Shown piece by piece: positions 1 through 10,350 of a stretch of DNA of 64,000 nt. A program made the position numbers and the translations under genes. The notes beneath the pieces are model-generated. The model was not told the origin of the DNA, searched no databases, and was given only the letters and a program-made list of their open reading frames with translations. The first letter of the stretch is position 1; every line of letters begins with the position of its first letter. Source of the DNA: an uncultured Bacteroidota bacterium (GTDB lineage: Bacteria; Bacteroidota; Bacteroidia; NS11-12g; UBA9320); assembly GCA_937124965.1 (NCBI GenBank), contig CAKZLB010000016.1, positions 88,712-152,711 of the forward strand, read 5' to 3'.

Positions 1-2029
1 TATCATCTCCTAAATCAATCTGTGGCGAAGTAGTTCGTGTCAGCGTAATAGTATCTGATTTGTCACAACCATTAGTGTCTTTTACGAATACACTGAAAGT
101 GCCGGGCTCTGCAGTGTAGAATGTTTCGTTTGTAGAACCGTCGTGCCATTCGTAACTAAACATATTTGGTGGTGCGACAAGCGTTCGTTCCAATTTATCA
201 CAATAATTAGTGTCTGGTCCAAGCTCCAAATCAATTATCGGGTTGTCAATAACAACGGTGTCACTCGTGATACAATGTTTGTAGGTAACTTGAACCCAAT
301 GAATTCCAGCCGTGCGTATAATATTATTTTTTGTTGTAGTGCCGTCACTCCACAGGTATGTAGCGCCATTATAATCGCCGGGGTCAAATTCTTTTTCAAA
401 TTCGTTGCAGATAAACATATAATCCCCAATTTCTGGTTTTGCAACACTGATGATTGTGGTGTCAATTTTTCTGCAGTGCTCATTTCTTACCAGTATCCAA
501 TACAGCCCTGGCTCTGTAACTAAAAGAGTTCTAGACGTATCCTTAAATCCGGTGCTCCAACGATATGTAATATCCGAACCAGAAACACCTGCGTCGAGGG
601 TTACATTGACTTCTTCTTTAGTGCAAAAGAGGGTGTCAGGCGTAAGATCCATTTTGACTGGGTTTTGGAATAATCGAACGGAATCGCTACCAACGCATTT
701 TCCATAATATACTGTGGCCTTATACAGACCCGTATCTTTAGCTCGGATTGAATATCCTGATTCGCCGGTGCTCCATTGAATTGAGGTGGCATCATAAATA
801 CGAGGAGTAATCAGTCGATCTACAAATTCACAGAAATGCAAATCAGGTCCAAGTTCAACCTGAACGTTTGATCGAATTCGAACGATAAATTTATAATCAT
901 CTTCACAGACTTCATTCCAAGCTGTAAGAGTTACAAGATAATCACCATCACCTGGGTAAACCCACGTCGGGTTAACTTGTGATGAAGTATCGTTAGCAGT
1001 GGTTGGGTCTCCAAAGTCCCATTTGTAATGCTCTGCCTTTTGGCTTTTATTAATAAAATCAACCGTATCCGTGCACGAATAGGTCAATGCTGATGAACCA
1101 GCACTTATCTGAAAGTTGCTGACTAGCGTAGTTTGACAATTGCGAACATTAAATTGGTAATCTCTTAATGTTTCACCTATTAAAACACCATCGCGATATT
1201 CGAGTACCTTAATACCAATAACATACTGTCCAACAAGATTTGGAGTGAGTGTTAACTCGCCAGTGAACCGATTGATTTCCATTTTTGGATCACCAGAAAC
1301 TTGATTGCTGGTGCTGTAACCATTTGCCCAAACGATAGTATTAAACGGCGGTGCTTTGAAATAACCACCAGAAGTGCCAAATGGTTCTTGACCATTGGGA
1401 CGAGGCAAGTTGTAAGTTGCTCCTTTGTATGGCTGATATAGCTCATAAACCAATGAATCCCCATCAGCATCATAGGCAGAATGGTCAAATTTAAGGGGGG
1501 CATCAGTGCAAAGATAGTTTGGAGGAAGTTCTTTGAAAGCAGCACTAGAGTTTTTGTTAACGAGATTTGTTCCTGGTATTTTAATCCAATACGTAGCGCC
1601 TGTGCTTTCTGGTGATACAATATTGTTGATACTAATATTTCTACAACAACGCTGAAAAGCTAGTATTACTCCATCCTTTCCTGGGTCTATATTTATCGTT
1701 TTTGTGTAAACATATTCAGAAACACACACGTCCTTTGGAGGTACCAAACATTTATAATGGATTTTATCTAAATACTTAGGTCCTGTTCGGCGAAACTCCT
1801 CTTGCTTTATAAGTTTATTGGTGCCCGCGTCCCACATGCTAATATTGGCTATAGCATCCTGACTAATTGCTACAGGTTTGCCATTTTCACAATCGAAATA
1901 TAATTTGAGGGTAACATCATATAGGCCATTACCAGTTTGAACGTAAAAGAAATCACCGCCTACAATGTGACTTGCCCATGAGGACAAGCTTGCGCAAAAA
2001 AGTACGTATGTAAAAACTAGTTTTTTCAA
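1..2029 (-). CDS. Secreted PKD/Ig-repeat adhesin, N-terminal part (runs off left edge)
   Basis: The frame is open for about 676 codons from 2029 to the left edge, so the C-terminus is missing. There is no usable ATG. An in-frame stop at 2041-2039 leaves TTG 2029 (or CTG 2035) as start, giving a Lys-Lys plus hydrophobic signal peptide ending at WAS-HIVGG. The mature start, HIVGGDFFY then TLKLYFDC, is characteristic of large Bacteroidota gliding/adhesion proteins. A PKD-like domain (KWDFGD) lies near residues 310-380, followed by Ig-like repeats of roughly 70-90 residues with motifs of the type LGPDxxFC and WSTG. By family it should be exported by Sec and T9SS and displayed at the cell surface; the sorting domain would be beyond the window. 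Function as adhesin or motility protein is inferred. Confidence 0.8.
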   Translation of the reverse strand, partial: MKKLVFTYVLFCASLSSWASHIVGGDFFYVQTGNGLYDVTLKLYFDCENGKPVAISQDAIANISMWDAGTNKLIKQEEFRRTGPKYLDKIHYKCLVPPKDVCVSEYVYTKTINIDPGKDGVILAFQRCCRNISINNIVSPESTGATYWIKIPGTNLVNKNSSAAFKELPPNYLCTDAPLKFDHSAYDADGDSLVYELYQPYKGATYNLPRPNGQEPFGTSGGYFKAPPFNTIVWANGYSTSNQVSGDPKMEINRFTGELTLTPNLVGQYVIGIKVLEYRDGVLIGETLRDYQFNVRNCQTTLVSNFQISAGSSALTYSCTDTVDFINKSQKAEHYKWDFGDPTTANDTSSQVNPTWVYPGDGDYLVTLTAWNEVCEDDYKFIVRIRSNVQVELGPDLHFCEFVDRLITPRIYDATSIQWSTGESGYSIRAKDTGLYKATVYYGKCVGSDSVRLFQNPVKMDLTPDTLFCTKEEVNVTLDAGVSGSDITYRWSTGFKDTSRTLLVTEPGLYWILVRNEHCRKIDTTIISVAKPEIGDYMFICNEFEKEFDPGDYNGATYLWSDGTTTKNNIIRTAGIHWVQVTYKHCITSDTVVIDNPIIDLELGPDTNYCDKLERTLVAPPNMFSYEWHDGSTNETFYTAEPGTFSVFVKDTNGCDKSDTITLTRTTSPQIDLGDD

Positions 2030-2148
2030 GTACAGCTTTTAAGTAAGACAAACGTAGGATAACAACCCTTCCAAAAATCGTGAATCTTTATCGAAGCTCA
2101 CGTTTTATTGTGTCATTATTTAGTACTTACGCCAAAGCTATAACACCT

Positions 2149-5100
2149 TTACCTACCAGAAAGTTGTTGAAATTGCTGTAAATATTTATTCGCTTCTGCA
2201 TCATTTCCTGCCTTTAGGTAGACTTGATACATTCCATAGTAAGGAGCAGCGTAATTCTTATTGGTTTGAATAGCTGCGTTGAAATAGTTTGCCGCATTAT
2301 TGATGTCGTTCAGTCTCATGTATGCCTCGCCAGCCTTGTAATAGGTTTGAGGATTGTTTCCTGAGTATTGCAATGACTCCTTGTAAAATTTAAGTGCAAG
2401 CTGCGTATTCCCTCGATAAAGAGCAACATCTCCTTGGCCCTCGTAAGCAGCACTAAAGTTAGGCTTATACTGTGCAGAAAGTTTGAAATGTTTTTCTGCT
2501 GAATCCAGTCTGCTGTTTACGTCTATTCCTTCTGCTTGAAATTGAATCGGTTGTAAATAAGCAAGTGCAACAAAATGGTGACTGAAATAATTTTCTGGAC
2601 AGAGTTCCAAACTCTTGCCACACCATTTCAGCACGTCATCATATTTGCGCTGAGCTAATGAAATGTATCCAAGTGTGCGATACGCTTCTTCTTCCAAAGG
2701 ATCATAGTTGATATAGTCCTTTAAAAGTTTTTCAGCTTGCGCATATTGACGTTGGTTCATCAGTTGATTCGCTTGATAGATGTTTTTGTTTTCGCGTTTT
2801 ACAATTGCAGCAACTGTTACTCCATCCACCTCAATTGTGTGAATTGTCCCTTTGGGAGGGAAGTATCCTTTTTCCAAAAGTGTTGGAGATAGTGTTCGAT
2901 TCGTCCAAATGGCATAATCCCAATCATCTTTATTCCAATTCAACTCACGACTCCAAAGTATGTTTGTCTGCCTAAGTGAATCCACAATTTTTTGCAACGG
3001 CTCTTTTTCCTTCAGTAATAAGTCAACTTCAACTTTATGCTCTGCTTCAGTTAATATTTTTTCTTTTTTGTAATGATTCAGTTTGTCGATCTCGTCATTT
3101 ATATCTTCTACTTTTAAGATGTTTTCCCGCAATTCTTCACCGTTTTCTTGAAATCTATCGGAGTAATATTGGAGACTAAACACTTCATTGTTGCTAATTA
3201 TCTTAGTTCGACCTTCCGGTAAGTCTTCGTTATCATGTATCCATTTTATAGCTTCTTTGGGCGTTTGACACCAGTAATCCAGTTCGTAATTACCAAATGC
3301 TCCCTCAACACCTCCAACAATCTCATTGTAATACATGTATTGGTATGGGTGATTTTTAACCATCCAAAAACCAACAATTAACATAGAAGCTGCAAGAACC
3401 ACAGGTGACGCAATTTTTAAAATCTTGTTTTTAAGACTTATTAAACTGTCCCAACCCAGACCAGATATTATTACTAAACTCGGCAGCACAAATAGAACGT
3501 GCCTCCATGAGTTGTAAAGTGAAGATTCTTTGTAAATTATGTACCCGAGTGGAAATACAATCGAAAAAAACAAAATACTTACCACTGGCAATTTGTAGGA
3601 TTTGCCAAACCATTTAAACCCAACGATTAAGGCCACAACACCTGCTAACAAAAATAATGGTAAGGTAATAAGCATCATCTTTGGAGCGTAGTACCATGGG
3701 TAATCTTTCATATAAAATCGTGCACCTTCAAAGATTTCATAAATATGAACCAGACTAAACTTTTCGAAATTTTGTAATGCTGCCAAGGGGTGCCCGAATG
3801 GGTCTTGCAACGCAGCTGGCCAAAATATTACACCAATAAAGTACCCTATTGCAACCGTAATCAACCCATTCATTAAATACGTTGGAAGTTGCTTCATTGG
3901 ATTGCCTGTCTTATTGCGCAAGGAAAGCAGAAAGTGTATGCCAGTAAATAGAGCTAGATATGCAAAAACCAATAATCCTCCAGCACGAATACTAAAGAGA
4001 ATTCCAATGGTCAAGCCGGTCATAACAATAGTCTTTAGTTTCACTTTCGGTAACTCTTGAACGAACCGAACGATGTAAAACAAACTGGCAATATAAAACG
4101 CCATAAAGGGCATGTCTTTTTGGTTGTTTGCTGCATGACCCCAGAAAGCAGGAGTGAACAGTAACAGTAATACAACGACGACAGCGGTCCTCCATGTTCC
4201 GGCTTTTCGAGCGAGTAACCCAGTAAAGAGCAATCCAATAAATGCAAATAAACTTAGTACAATATGTCTCGTCTCATACGTGTCGAATGGAGAGAGATAT
4301 TCTTCTGCAAATGCACATGCTAAATTCACAAAAGGCCCATAGTTTACAAGGTGATCATGTAGTTTTCTGCTCTCATCTAGTGCCCGAGTGTCTTCACCTC
4401 CCGTTTGAAAATAGGATATTACTTCAGTAAAGTATTTACGGTCTTCAGGTTCATCCCAAGTTGTTCCAAAATCAAAACTTAGAATTGGAAGAATTATTAA
4501 ACTGAAAAATACTAGCGCAGTAAATAGAAGTCTGTACACGCCAGAATTTCCTTGCTTGAACTGATTTATGCTGAAACTCTTAATTGGTTGTTTTACAAAC
4601 CAATCGAAGCGGCTTCCAACACTCGATAATATGTTTTTGGTATATGAAAAGGAAATATCATCCTGAGTAGTAGATGGCAATGCTACAGATTTTTGTTTCA
4701 GTCCATTTAGTACACACCAGTTTGCTAACTTATACTGTGAATTTTTTAAAGCAGTTTCATCAAATAAGTTCCTTTCGATCGCATCTTTTTTAGAGACAAT
4801 ACATACTCCACTTTCAACACCGTTTACTTCGGTTAATCCAAAGATTTTGCTGAATGAATTACCAAATTTGTTTAATAGTGATCGCTGAGCTTTTGAGCTT
4901 GCAAAGTCAGGGATTAACACCTTACCATTAATTTCTTTTTGCTGCCTAAGCGTCTGTATAACAGCAGATAGTAAATTTATTTTTTCAGCTGGTACTATGG
5001 CAAGTGTATTCGCGTCAGCAGAAGAAACTTTTTCTATGAGGTCACTGTAACGTGTTGCGGACTCTCCACAAAGTATGAATGAAGTGTTCGGATTTTTACC

Positions 5101-5214
5101 CTCGGTTTCTTCTTGAATACTAGTCCGAAGGGTCTCGGAATTAACGCCAGTAACGATAATTAAGTTTGAAGATAAAGGAGTGGTTTGTTTCTTTTTGTTT
5201 GTAGACTTTGCCAT
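2149..5214 (-). CDS. GT-C family membrane glycosyltransferase with N-terminal GT2-like remnant and C-terminal TPRs
   Basis: 1021 residues with three parts. Residues about 15-200 are soluble and resemble a worn family-2 glycosyltransferase (LIIVTG start, a VPAEK segment, an LxNKFGNxFSKxFGL segment), but I see no DxD metal site. Residues about 225-620 contain some 10-12 membrane segments. The first extracytoplasmic loop carries TWDEP, the acidic motif position expected in GT39/ArnT-like enzymes that use polyprenyl-phosphate sugars. Residues about 800-1021 form five or so TPR units. By family the enzyme would transfer a sugar from a lipid carrier to a cell-envelope acceptor outside the membrane; donor and acceptor are unknown. 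It stands alone between the left adhesin and the esterase. A -7-like TAGATTTG lies about 30 bases upstream. Confidence 0.7.
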   Translation of the reverse strand: MAKSTNKKKQTTPLSSNLIIVTGVNSETLRTSIQEETEGKNPNTSFILCGESATRYSDLIEKVSSADANTLAIVPAEKINLLSAVIQTLRQQKEINGKVLIPDFASSKAQRSLLNKFGNSFSKIFGLTEVNGVESGVCIVSKKDAIERNLFDETALKNSQYKLANWCVLNGLKQKSVALPSTTQDDISFSYTKNILSSVGSRFDWFVKQPIKSFSINQFKQGNSGVYRLLFTALVFFSLIILPILSFDFGTTWDEPEDRKYFTEVISYFQTGGEDTRALDESRKLHDHLVNYGPFVNLACAFAEEYLSPFDTYETRHIVLSLFAFIGLLFTGLLARKAGTWRTAVVVVLLLLFTPAFWGHAANNQKDMPFMAFYIASLFYIVRFVQELPKVKLKTIVMTGLTIGILFSIRAGGLLVFAYLALFTGIHFLLSLRNKTGNPMKQLPTYLMNGLITVAIGYFIGVIFWPAALQDPFGHPLAALQNFEKFSLVHIYEIFEGARFYMKDYPWYYAPKMMLITLPLFLLAGVVALIVGFKWFGKSYKLPVVSILFFSIVFPLGYIIYKESSLYNSWRHVLFVLPSLVIISGLGWDSLISLKNKILKIASPVVLAASMLIVGFWMVKNHPYQYMYYNEIVGGVEGAFGNYELDYWCQTPKEAIKWIHDNEDLPEGRTKIISNNEVFSLQYYSDRFQENGEELRENILKVEDINDEIDKLNHYKKEKILTEAEHKVEVDLLLKEKEPLQKIVDSLRQTNILWSRELNWNKDDWDYAIWTNRTLSPTLLEKGYFPPKGTIHTIEVDGVTVAAIVKRENKNIYQANQLMNQRQYAQAEKLLKDYINYDPLEEEAYRTLGYISLAQRKYDDVLKWCGKSLELCPENYFSHHFVALAYLQPIQFQAEGIDVNSRLDSAEKHFKLSAQYKPNFSAAYEGQGDVALYRGNTQLALKFYKESLQYSGNNPQTYYKAGEAYMRLNDINNAANYFNAAIQTNKNYAAPYYGMYQVYLKAGNDAEANKYLQQFQQLSGR

Positions 5215-5243
5215 TGATTCCGAACCTATTTTCTAATTCGAAT

Positions 5244-5251
5244 CAAATCTA
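5244..5251 (-). promoter_or_regulatory. Candidate -7 element TAGATTTG upstream of the GT-C/TPR gene
   Basis: The minus strand reads TAGATTTG here, an exact match to the Bacteroidota -7 consensus TAnnTTTG, 29 bases before the ATG at 5214. No TTG is seen 19-21 bases further upstream, so only the -7 half is supported. Confidence 0.4.
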
Positions 5252-5298
5252 TGAAAACCAAGTCAGAATTGGAATATATTTTGCCGAGCACTTCCCAC

Positions 5299-6063
5299 TT
5301 AATGTAAAAAAGACACAAGACAGTTGAAAAAGTCCTTAGGGTTTTCTGCGTGTACCCAATGTCCAGCGTTTTCGATAGTCTCAAATGAAGCATTTGGAAA
5401 CATTTCTAAAATCACAGATTCGTCGGATTCGCTGATGTAATTCGAATTTTCCCCTTTAATAAATAACGTCTCGTTAGAAAATGGCCAACCTAAAGTAATT
5501 GCGCCAATAATAGACTCATAGTTTGAATAGATGGCTTTAAGATTCATTTTCCATGAGTACCCTGAATCTGGATTACGTTGCAAGTTTTTTAGTAAAAATA
5601 AGCGGATTCCTGCCTCCGGAATAACCTCTTTCAACATATTTTCTGCTTCAGAACGTGAGTTTATTTCGTCGATTGGCAAGTCAAACATGGCCTTAAAAAG
5701 TTCAAGATGACCAGGTTTGTATTTTTTTGGTGCGATATCTACCACTACGAGTTTATCAATAAGTTGTGGGTAGAGATCTGCTAAACTCATTACTAATTTA
5801 CCACCCATCGAATGCCCCACAAAGTGAGCTTTATGAATAGCATGTGTTTCGCAAAATTCAGCAATGTCATGACACATTTCTGCATATGTCATGACATCTG
5901 AATGTGGTGATCCCCCGTGATTACGAACATCAACGGAGTATACTGTGAACTTTTCGGACAGCATTTTGGCGATGTTATGCCAATTGTCAAGCATACCAAA
6001 CAATCCATGAAGGATAATTATAGTTGGCTGCTGCTCACCGTATTTTTTATAATTTAGAGTCAA
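5299..6063 (-). CDS. Alpha/beta hydrolase, YbfF-like esterase
   Basis: 254 residues with the complete alpha/beta-hydrolase signature. An oxyanion-loop HGLFG lies near residue 19, the nucleophile elbow GHSMGG places Ser85, and GHWVHAENP places the catalytic His at 235. The DVRNHGGSPHS segment and overall length resemble the YbfF family of acyl esterases, which cleave short acyl-CoA or ester substrates; the physiological substrate cannot be read. The only sensible start is TTG at 6063, because the next Met is well inside the fold. It follows ald after only 4 bases, so the two are probably cotranscribed, although no metabolic link is evident. Confidence 0.8.
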   Translation of the reverse strand: MTLNYKKYGEQQPTIIILHGLFGMLDNWHNIAKMLSEKFTVYSVDVRNHGGSPHSDVMTYAEMCHDIAEFCETHAIHKAHFVGHSMGGKLVMSLADLYPQLIDKLVVVDIAPKKYKPGHLELFKAMFDLPIDEINSRSEAENMLKEVIPEAGIRLFLLKNLQRNPDSGYSWKMNLKAIYSNYESIIGAITLGWPFSNETLFIKGENSNYISESDESVILEMFPNASFETIENAGHWVHAENPKDFFNCLVSFLH

Positions 6064-6067
6064 TTAC

Positions 6068-7183
6068 TTAACCCAAGAATTCTTCTACAGGCGTGTAGTC
6101 TAATCCAAAAGCCTCTGAAACGCCTTTGTAACAAACCTTTCCCTGTACTACGTTAAGTCCCAATTTTAACTCTTTGTTGTCATTACACGCTTGTTTCCAA
6201 CCTTTGTTTGCCAACTGAATGGCATAAGGAAGCGTTGCATTTGTCAAAGCAACAGTTGAAGTATATGGCACAGCTCCTGGCATATTGGCTACACAGTAAT
6301 GAACGATATCATCAATAATGTACGTTGGGTCTTCGTGCGTAGTTGGTTTACATGTTTCAATACATCCACCTTGGTCAACGGCAACATCAACCAAAACAGT
6401 ACCTGGTTGCATGTCTTTCAACATGTCTCTAGTAATTAGGTTTGGAGCCTTAGCGCCAGGAATCAATACCGCTCCAACTATTAAGTCCATATGAGGAATT
6501 AGGTCACGGATATTCATTTCACTAGAAAAACGTGTAACTACGTTTGCAGGCATAACATCGTTAAGGTATCGTAAACGTTGCAAGCTTACGTCCAAAATCG
6601 TCACTTGCGCACCAAGTCCTGCAGCCATTTTTGCTGCTTGAGTTCCTACGACACCACCACCAAGGATTAAGACTTTTCCTGGAGGTACTCCTGGAACACC
6701 ACCTAACAAGACACCTTTTCCTTTAATTGGTTTTTCTAGGTATTTGGCTCCTTGTTGAACAGCCATTCTTCCAGCAACCTCACTCATTGGAATTAGTAAC
6801 GGAAGGCTTCTGTCGCTTGATTCAACAGTTTCATAGGCCAAACATGTAGCACCACTATTAATCATAGCATGTGTTAAAGGTTCGTAACTAGCAAAGTGAA
6901 AATATGTAAAAACTAATTGATCTTTTCTGATTAATGAATATTCTGGTTCGATAGGTTCTTTAACCTTCATTATCATTTCAGCAATCGCATATACTTCTTC
7001 GATTGTGTCGAGAATTTTTGCTCCTGCTTGAATGTACATGTCGTTTGAGAATCCACTCCCAAAACCACCGTCTTTTTGCACATATACAGTGTGTCCGCGC
7101 TTCACTAACTCTAATGCTCCACCTGGCGTTAAAGCAATTCTGTTTTCATTATTTTTAATCTCGGTAGGTACTCCTATTATCAT
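6068..7183 (-). CDS. ald: Alanine dehydrogenase
   Basis: 371 residues, full length for the family. The N-terminus MIIGVPTEIKNNENRIALTP is diagnostic, and the Rossmann NAD-binding loop is seen as LILGGGVVGTQAA near residues 170-185. The enzyme interconverts L-alanine with pyruvate and ammonia using NAD in the cytoplasm, typically for alanine catabolism or nitrogen balance. It is the first gene of a two-gene unit with the esterase. The upstream promoter (TTG, 21 bases, TATCTTTG) is one of the clearer ones in the window. It is divergent from purL across about 180 bases. Confidence 0.95.
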   Translation of the reverse strand: MIIGVPTEIKNNENRIALTPGGALELVKRGHTVYVQKDGGFGSGFSNDMYIQAGAKILDTIEEVYAIAEMIMKVKEPIEPEYSLIRKDQLVFTYFHFASYEPLTHAMINSGATCLAYETVESSDRSLPLLIPMSEVAGRMAVQQGAKYLEKPIKGKGVLLGGVPGVPPGKVLILGGGVVGTQAAKMAAGLGAQVTILDVSLQRLRYLNDVMPANVVTRFSSEMNIRDLIPHMDLIVGAVLIPGAKAPNLITRDMLKDMQPGTVLVDVAVDQGGCIETCKPTTHEDPTYIIDDIVHYCVANMPGAVPYTSTVALTNATLPYAIQLANKGWKQACNDNKELKLGLNVVQGKVCYKGVSEAFGLDYTPVEEFLG

Positions 7184-7206
7184 TGCCTTGTTTCTTTTTT
7201 CGTGGA

Positions 7207-7238
7207 CAAAGATAGTTTTATCCTATTGTTAAAAACAA
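7207..7238 (-). promoter_or_regulatory. Promoter of ald: TTG-N21-TATCTTTG
   Basis: On the minus strand a TTG (7238-7236) is followed after 21 bases by TATCTTTG (7214-7207), a perfect TAnnTTTG -7 element. The ald ATG lies 23 bases downstream. Spacing is at the upper end of the range usual for the Bacteroidota primary sigma factor. Confidence 0.55.
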
Positions 7239-7333
7239 GGCGAAACTTTCTTTGATTTACGAGCCATGACCTAAGGTTGTAAAATGTTTTCCCCAAAACC
7301 AATGGAGATTCTATATTTTGATAGAGCATTACG

Positions 7334-7341
7334 TAATTTTG
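7334..7341 (+). promoter_or_regulatory. Candidate -7 element TAATTTTG of purL
   Basis: TAATTTTG matches TAnnTTTG and ends 21 bases before the purL ATG. The ten-base string GTAATTTTGC around it is identical to the one just upstream of purQ. No TTG lies at the ideal distance upstream; a TTG ends at 7320, only 13 bases away. Confidence 0.45.
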
Positions 7342-7362
7342 CTTCCAATTGAAACGTAAAGC

Positions 7363-9576
7363 ATGCAAGAAGTAACTGTAGATACTGCCGTTGAATTAGG
7401 TCTTAGACCTGAAGAATTCGAAAAAATTAAAGAGATACTCGGGAGAACACCCAACTTCACAGAATTGAGTGTTTACTCAGTGATGTGGAGTGAGCATTGT
7501 TCATACAAAAACTCGATTGTTTGGTTAAAAAAACTACCGAAAGAAGGCCCGATGATGCTTGCCGAAGCTGGGGAGGAAAATGCCGGACTTGTTGATATTG
7601 GAGAAGGGCTAGCATGCTGTTTTAAGATAGAAAGTCACAATCACCCATCGGCGATAGAACCATATCAAGGTGCGGCAACGGGTGTTGGGGGAATCAATCG
7701 AGATATCTTCTCTATGGGAGCACGACCAATTGCTCAACTTAACTCACTAAGGTTTGGAAATATCGATACTGACCGAACAAAATGGCTGGCAAAAGGTGTT
7801 GTAAAAGGAATTGGCGATTACGGTAACTCTTTTGGCATACCTACTGTTGGTGGTGAGGTATATTTTGATGATTGCTATGAGACAAATATTTTGGTCAACG
7901 CGATGAGCGTTGGGATTGTTGAAGTCGGAAAAACAGTTAGTGCTATTGCTGAAGGTCCAGGAAATCCAGTATATATATTTGGATCAGCAACAGGTAAAGA
8001 CGGTATTGCAGGTGCTGCTTTTGCAAGTAAGGATATTGGCGAGGACGCTATGAATGATTTGCCAGCTGTTCAAGTTGGGGACCCTTTCTGGGAAAAGTTA
8101 ATTCTTGAAGCGACAATGGAAATTCTTGAAACTGACGCTGTAGTCGGTTTGCAAGATATGGGAGCAGCAGGTATTACGTGTTCTACATGCGAAATGAGCG
8201 CAAAGAGTGAAACCGGAATGACCATCGATTTAGATAAAGTACCACTTCGTCAAGATGATATGAAGGATTGGGAAATACTTCTTAGCGAAAGCCAAGAGCG
8301 CATGTTGGCAATCGTGAAAAAAGGTCATGAAGCAGAAATTGAGAAAATTCTTGAGAAATGGGATTTGACCTACGCTCAAATTGGTGAGGTCAATGATTCG
8401 GGGAGAATTAAATACATTAAAGATGGTGAAGTTACGTGTGATGTACCTGCTCAAAGTCTAGTGTTGGGCGGAGGAGCTCCTGTTTATCACAGAGAATGGG
8501 AAGAGCCAAAGTACGTTTCTCAGCTAGCAGAATTTTGTATTGACGATGTAGAGACTCCATCCAATATCGTTGAGGTAGCGAAGTATATGGCAGCTCTCCC
8601 AAACATTGCATCTAAACGTTGGGTTTACCGACAATATGATAGTATGGTTGGAACGGTGAATCAAAGCACAAATCAAGCAAGTGACGCTGCAATTGTCCAA
8701 ATTAAGGGCACAGATAGATCCTTGGCTTTGACCGTTGATTGTAATAGTCGATACGTTTATGCTGATCCAGCAATTGGGACTGCAATTGCTGTTAGTGAAG
8801 CAGCAAGAAATATCGTATGTTCTGGTGGTAAGCCAAGCGCAGTTACAAATTGCTTAAACTTTGGAAATCCGTATGACAAAGGCGTTTATTGGCAATTTAC
8901 GAACGCAATACTGGGTATGAAAGATGCCTGCTTAAAATTTGGAACACCAGTTACGGGAGGAAATGTAAGCTTCTATAATCAAAATTCTGATGGCTCGGCA
9001 GTATTTCCAACACCAACCATTGGAATGGTTGGATTGGTTGAGAAGCAAGAGCACATTACTACAATTGGGTTCAAAAACGCTGGAGACGTTTTGTTGATGC
9101 TTGGTAAAGAAATTGAAGATTTAGGCTCCTCACAATATTTGACAAATTATCATAAGGTATCTCATTCTCCATGTCCATGTTTTCATTTAGATGAAGAATA
9201 TGATTTACAACAAGCTACCATTAAACTTATCGAAAGTGGAGTTGTAAAAAGTTGTCATGATATTTCTGAGGGTGGTCTATTTATTTCATTATTAGAAAGT
9301 GCAATGTCAAGTGGCCTAGGGGTAGATGTGAAAACAAATGCATCTATTCGACAGGATGCATACTTATTTGGTGAAAGCCAGAGCAGAATTGTAATTAGCG
9401 TTGATGAAACACAGGTTAGCAACGTTCAAGAGGATCTTGAAAAAGCGGGAGTTCATTGCAATGTACTCGGAACAGTTGCTGGAAATAGAATGATAGTTAA
9501 CAATGTTGACTTCGGAACGATTGAAGAGTATTGTGACATATACGACAATGCTATTGAAAAGCGATTAATGGCTTAA
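7363..9576 (+). CDS. purL: Phosphoribosylformylglycinamidine synthase subunit PurL (small type)
   Basis: 737 residues, the length of the small PurL that works with separate PurQ (glutaminase) and PurS. The N-terminal [18 protein letters not shown] and the [24 protein letters not shown] stretch are classic PurL ATP/FGAR-binding segments. The catalytic step converts FGAR to FGAM in purine synthesis, with ammonia delivered by PurQ. The partner purQ is in this window about 16 kb away, not adjacent; PurS was not found. Transcription ends at the strong hairpin just downstream. Confidence 0.96.
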   Translation: MQEVTVDTAVELGLRPEEFEKIKEILGRTPNFTELSVYSVMWSEHCSYKNSIVWLKKLPKEGPMMLAEAGEENAGLVDIGEGLACCFKIESHNHPSAIEPYQGAATGVGGINRDIFSMGARPIAQLNSLRFGNIDTDRTKWLAKGVVKGIGDYGNSFGIPTVGGEVYFDDCYETNILVNAMSVGIVEVGKTVSAIAEGPGNPVYIFGSATGKDGIAGAAFASKDIGEDAMNDLPAVQVGDPFWEKLILEATMEILETDAVVGLQDMGAAGITCSTCEMSAKSETGMTIDLDKVPLRQDDMKDWEILLSESQERMLAIVKKGHEAEIEKILEKWDLTYAQIGEVNDSGRIKYIKDGEVTCDVPAQSLVLGGGAPVYHREWEEPKYVSQLAEFCIDDVETPSNIVEVAKYMAALPNIASKRWVYRQYDSMVGTVNQSTNQASDAAIVQIKGTDRSLALTVDCNSRYVYADPAIGTAIAVSEAARNIVCSGGKPSAVTNCLNFGNPYDKGVYWQFTNAILGMKDACLKFGTPVTGGNVSFYNQNSDGSAVFPTPTIGMVGLVEKQEHITTIGFKNAGDVLLMLGKEIEDLGSSQYLTNYHKVSHSPCPCFHLDEEYDLQQATIKLIESGVVKSCHDISEGGLFISLLESAMSSGLGVDVKTNASIRQDAYLFGESQSRIVISVDETQVSNVQEDLEKAGVHCNVLGTVAGNRMIVNNVDFGTIEEYCDIYDNAIEKRLMA

Positions 9577-9597
9577 TTGCAGTTAAATGTATAGCAC

Positions 9598-9633
9598 AAA
9601 AAAAAGGTCTCACCGCGGTGAGACCTTTTTTTT
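9598..9633. terminator. Bidirectional intrinsic terminator between purL and the tonB-like gene
   Basis: A perfect 36-base palindrome: eight A, then GGTCTCACCG, then its exact complement, then eight T. It can therefore terminate purL (plus strand) and the convergent tonB-like gene (minus strand). Confidence 0.95.
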
Positions 9634-9649
9634 GGAAGAGATTTAACTC

Positions 9650-10330
9650 TTAGTTGAATTTTAATCGTATTGGTTTTGTAAATGCCATTCTTGCTGGCTT
9701 GTCTCTTTGAAGAGCAGGTTTCCATTTTGGCATTTTTTTGATAACCTTAATGGCTGCATCCTCAACACCGTATCCAATTTCTCTTGTTGAAGTAATTTTA
9801 ATATTACTTAGAGAACCATCTTTTTCAACAGTGAAAGACACCAATACAGTTCCACTTTCAGCTTCTTCGTAAGCGATATCTGGAATTTCCATGTTGTCTC
9901 TTATGAATTCGTCCATTGCAGCATCGCCTCCTGGGAAAGCCGCTTTTTCCTGAACTTGAAACCATTTAAAAACTTCGTCTGTATCTTCTGGACCTTCGTC
10001 CTCGAAATCCAGGTCACCAAAAGCCTCATCGTCATCGGTTTCAATATCAATTTCAACTTTCGTTTCAACTTTTACATCATCCTCAACAACTTCGATAACT
10101 GGATCTTGTGGCTTCTCTTTTGGTGGTGGTGGTTCCTCTTTTTGCTGGGTCTGTTCTTGGACAGTCATGTCTTCATCGTAAACCATATTCAAGTCTTCAA
10201 CGACTACAGGGTCGTACTCCTTGTACTCCATCAATCCGTAGGCTAAACCTAACGATACACACATTCCAATTAAAAAGAATGTTAATCGCTTTGTACGGAT
10301 ATCAACTTCTTTATACTTTTTTACTTCCAT
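9650..10330 (-). CDS. TonB-family energy transducer
   Basis: 226 residues. One N-terminal membrane anchor (residues about 15-35) follows a short basic cytoplasmic tail. A periplasmic Pro/Glu/Lys-rich spacer (KEEPPPPKEKP) and an unusually acidic stretch come next. A C-terminal TonB domain (residues about 135-226) contains FPGG, GTVLVSFTVEKDGS and WKPALQRDKP. By family it couples the ExbB/ExbD proton motor to outer-membrane TonB-dependent receptors such as the one at 45623-48457. No exbB/exbD is adjacent. It shares the strong terminator with purL and has a -7-like TAAATTTG upstream. Confidence 0.85.
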   Translation of the reverse strand: MEVKKYKEVDIRTKRLTFFLIGMCVSLGLAYGLMEYKEYDPVVVEDLNMVYDEDMTVQEQTQQKEEPPPPKEKPQDPVIEVVEDDVKVETKVEIDIETDDDEAFGDLDFEDEGPEDTDEVFKWFQVQEKAAFPGGDAAMDEFIRDNMEIPDIAYEEAESGTVLVSFTVEKDGSLSNIKITSTREIGYGVEDAAIKVIKKMPKWKPALQRDKPARMAFTKPIRLKFN

Positions 10331-10350
10331 TTGTTAAAAAGATTAATGTT

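Noticed and set aside
143-1620. Several open frames on both strands (for example 143-523 plus, 1252-1620 minus)
   Set aside because: They are shadows of the continuous 676-codon minus-strand adhesin frame, whose domains are recognisable throughout.
7180-7368. Minus-strand open frame across the ald-purL intergenic region
   Set aside because: It covers both promoters, has no signal or domain, and overlaps the ald and purL starts.
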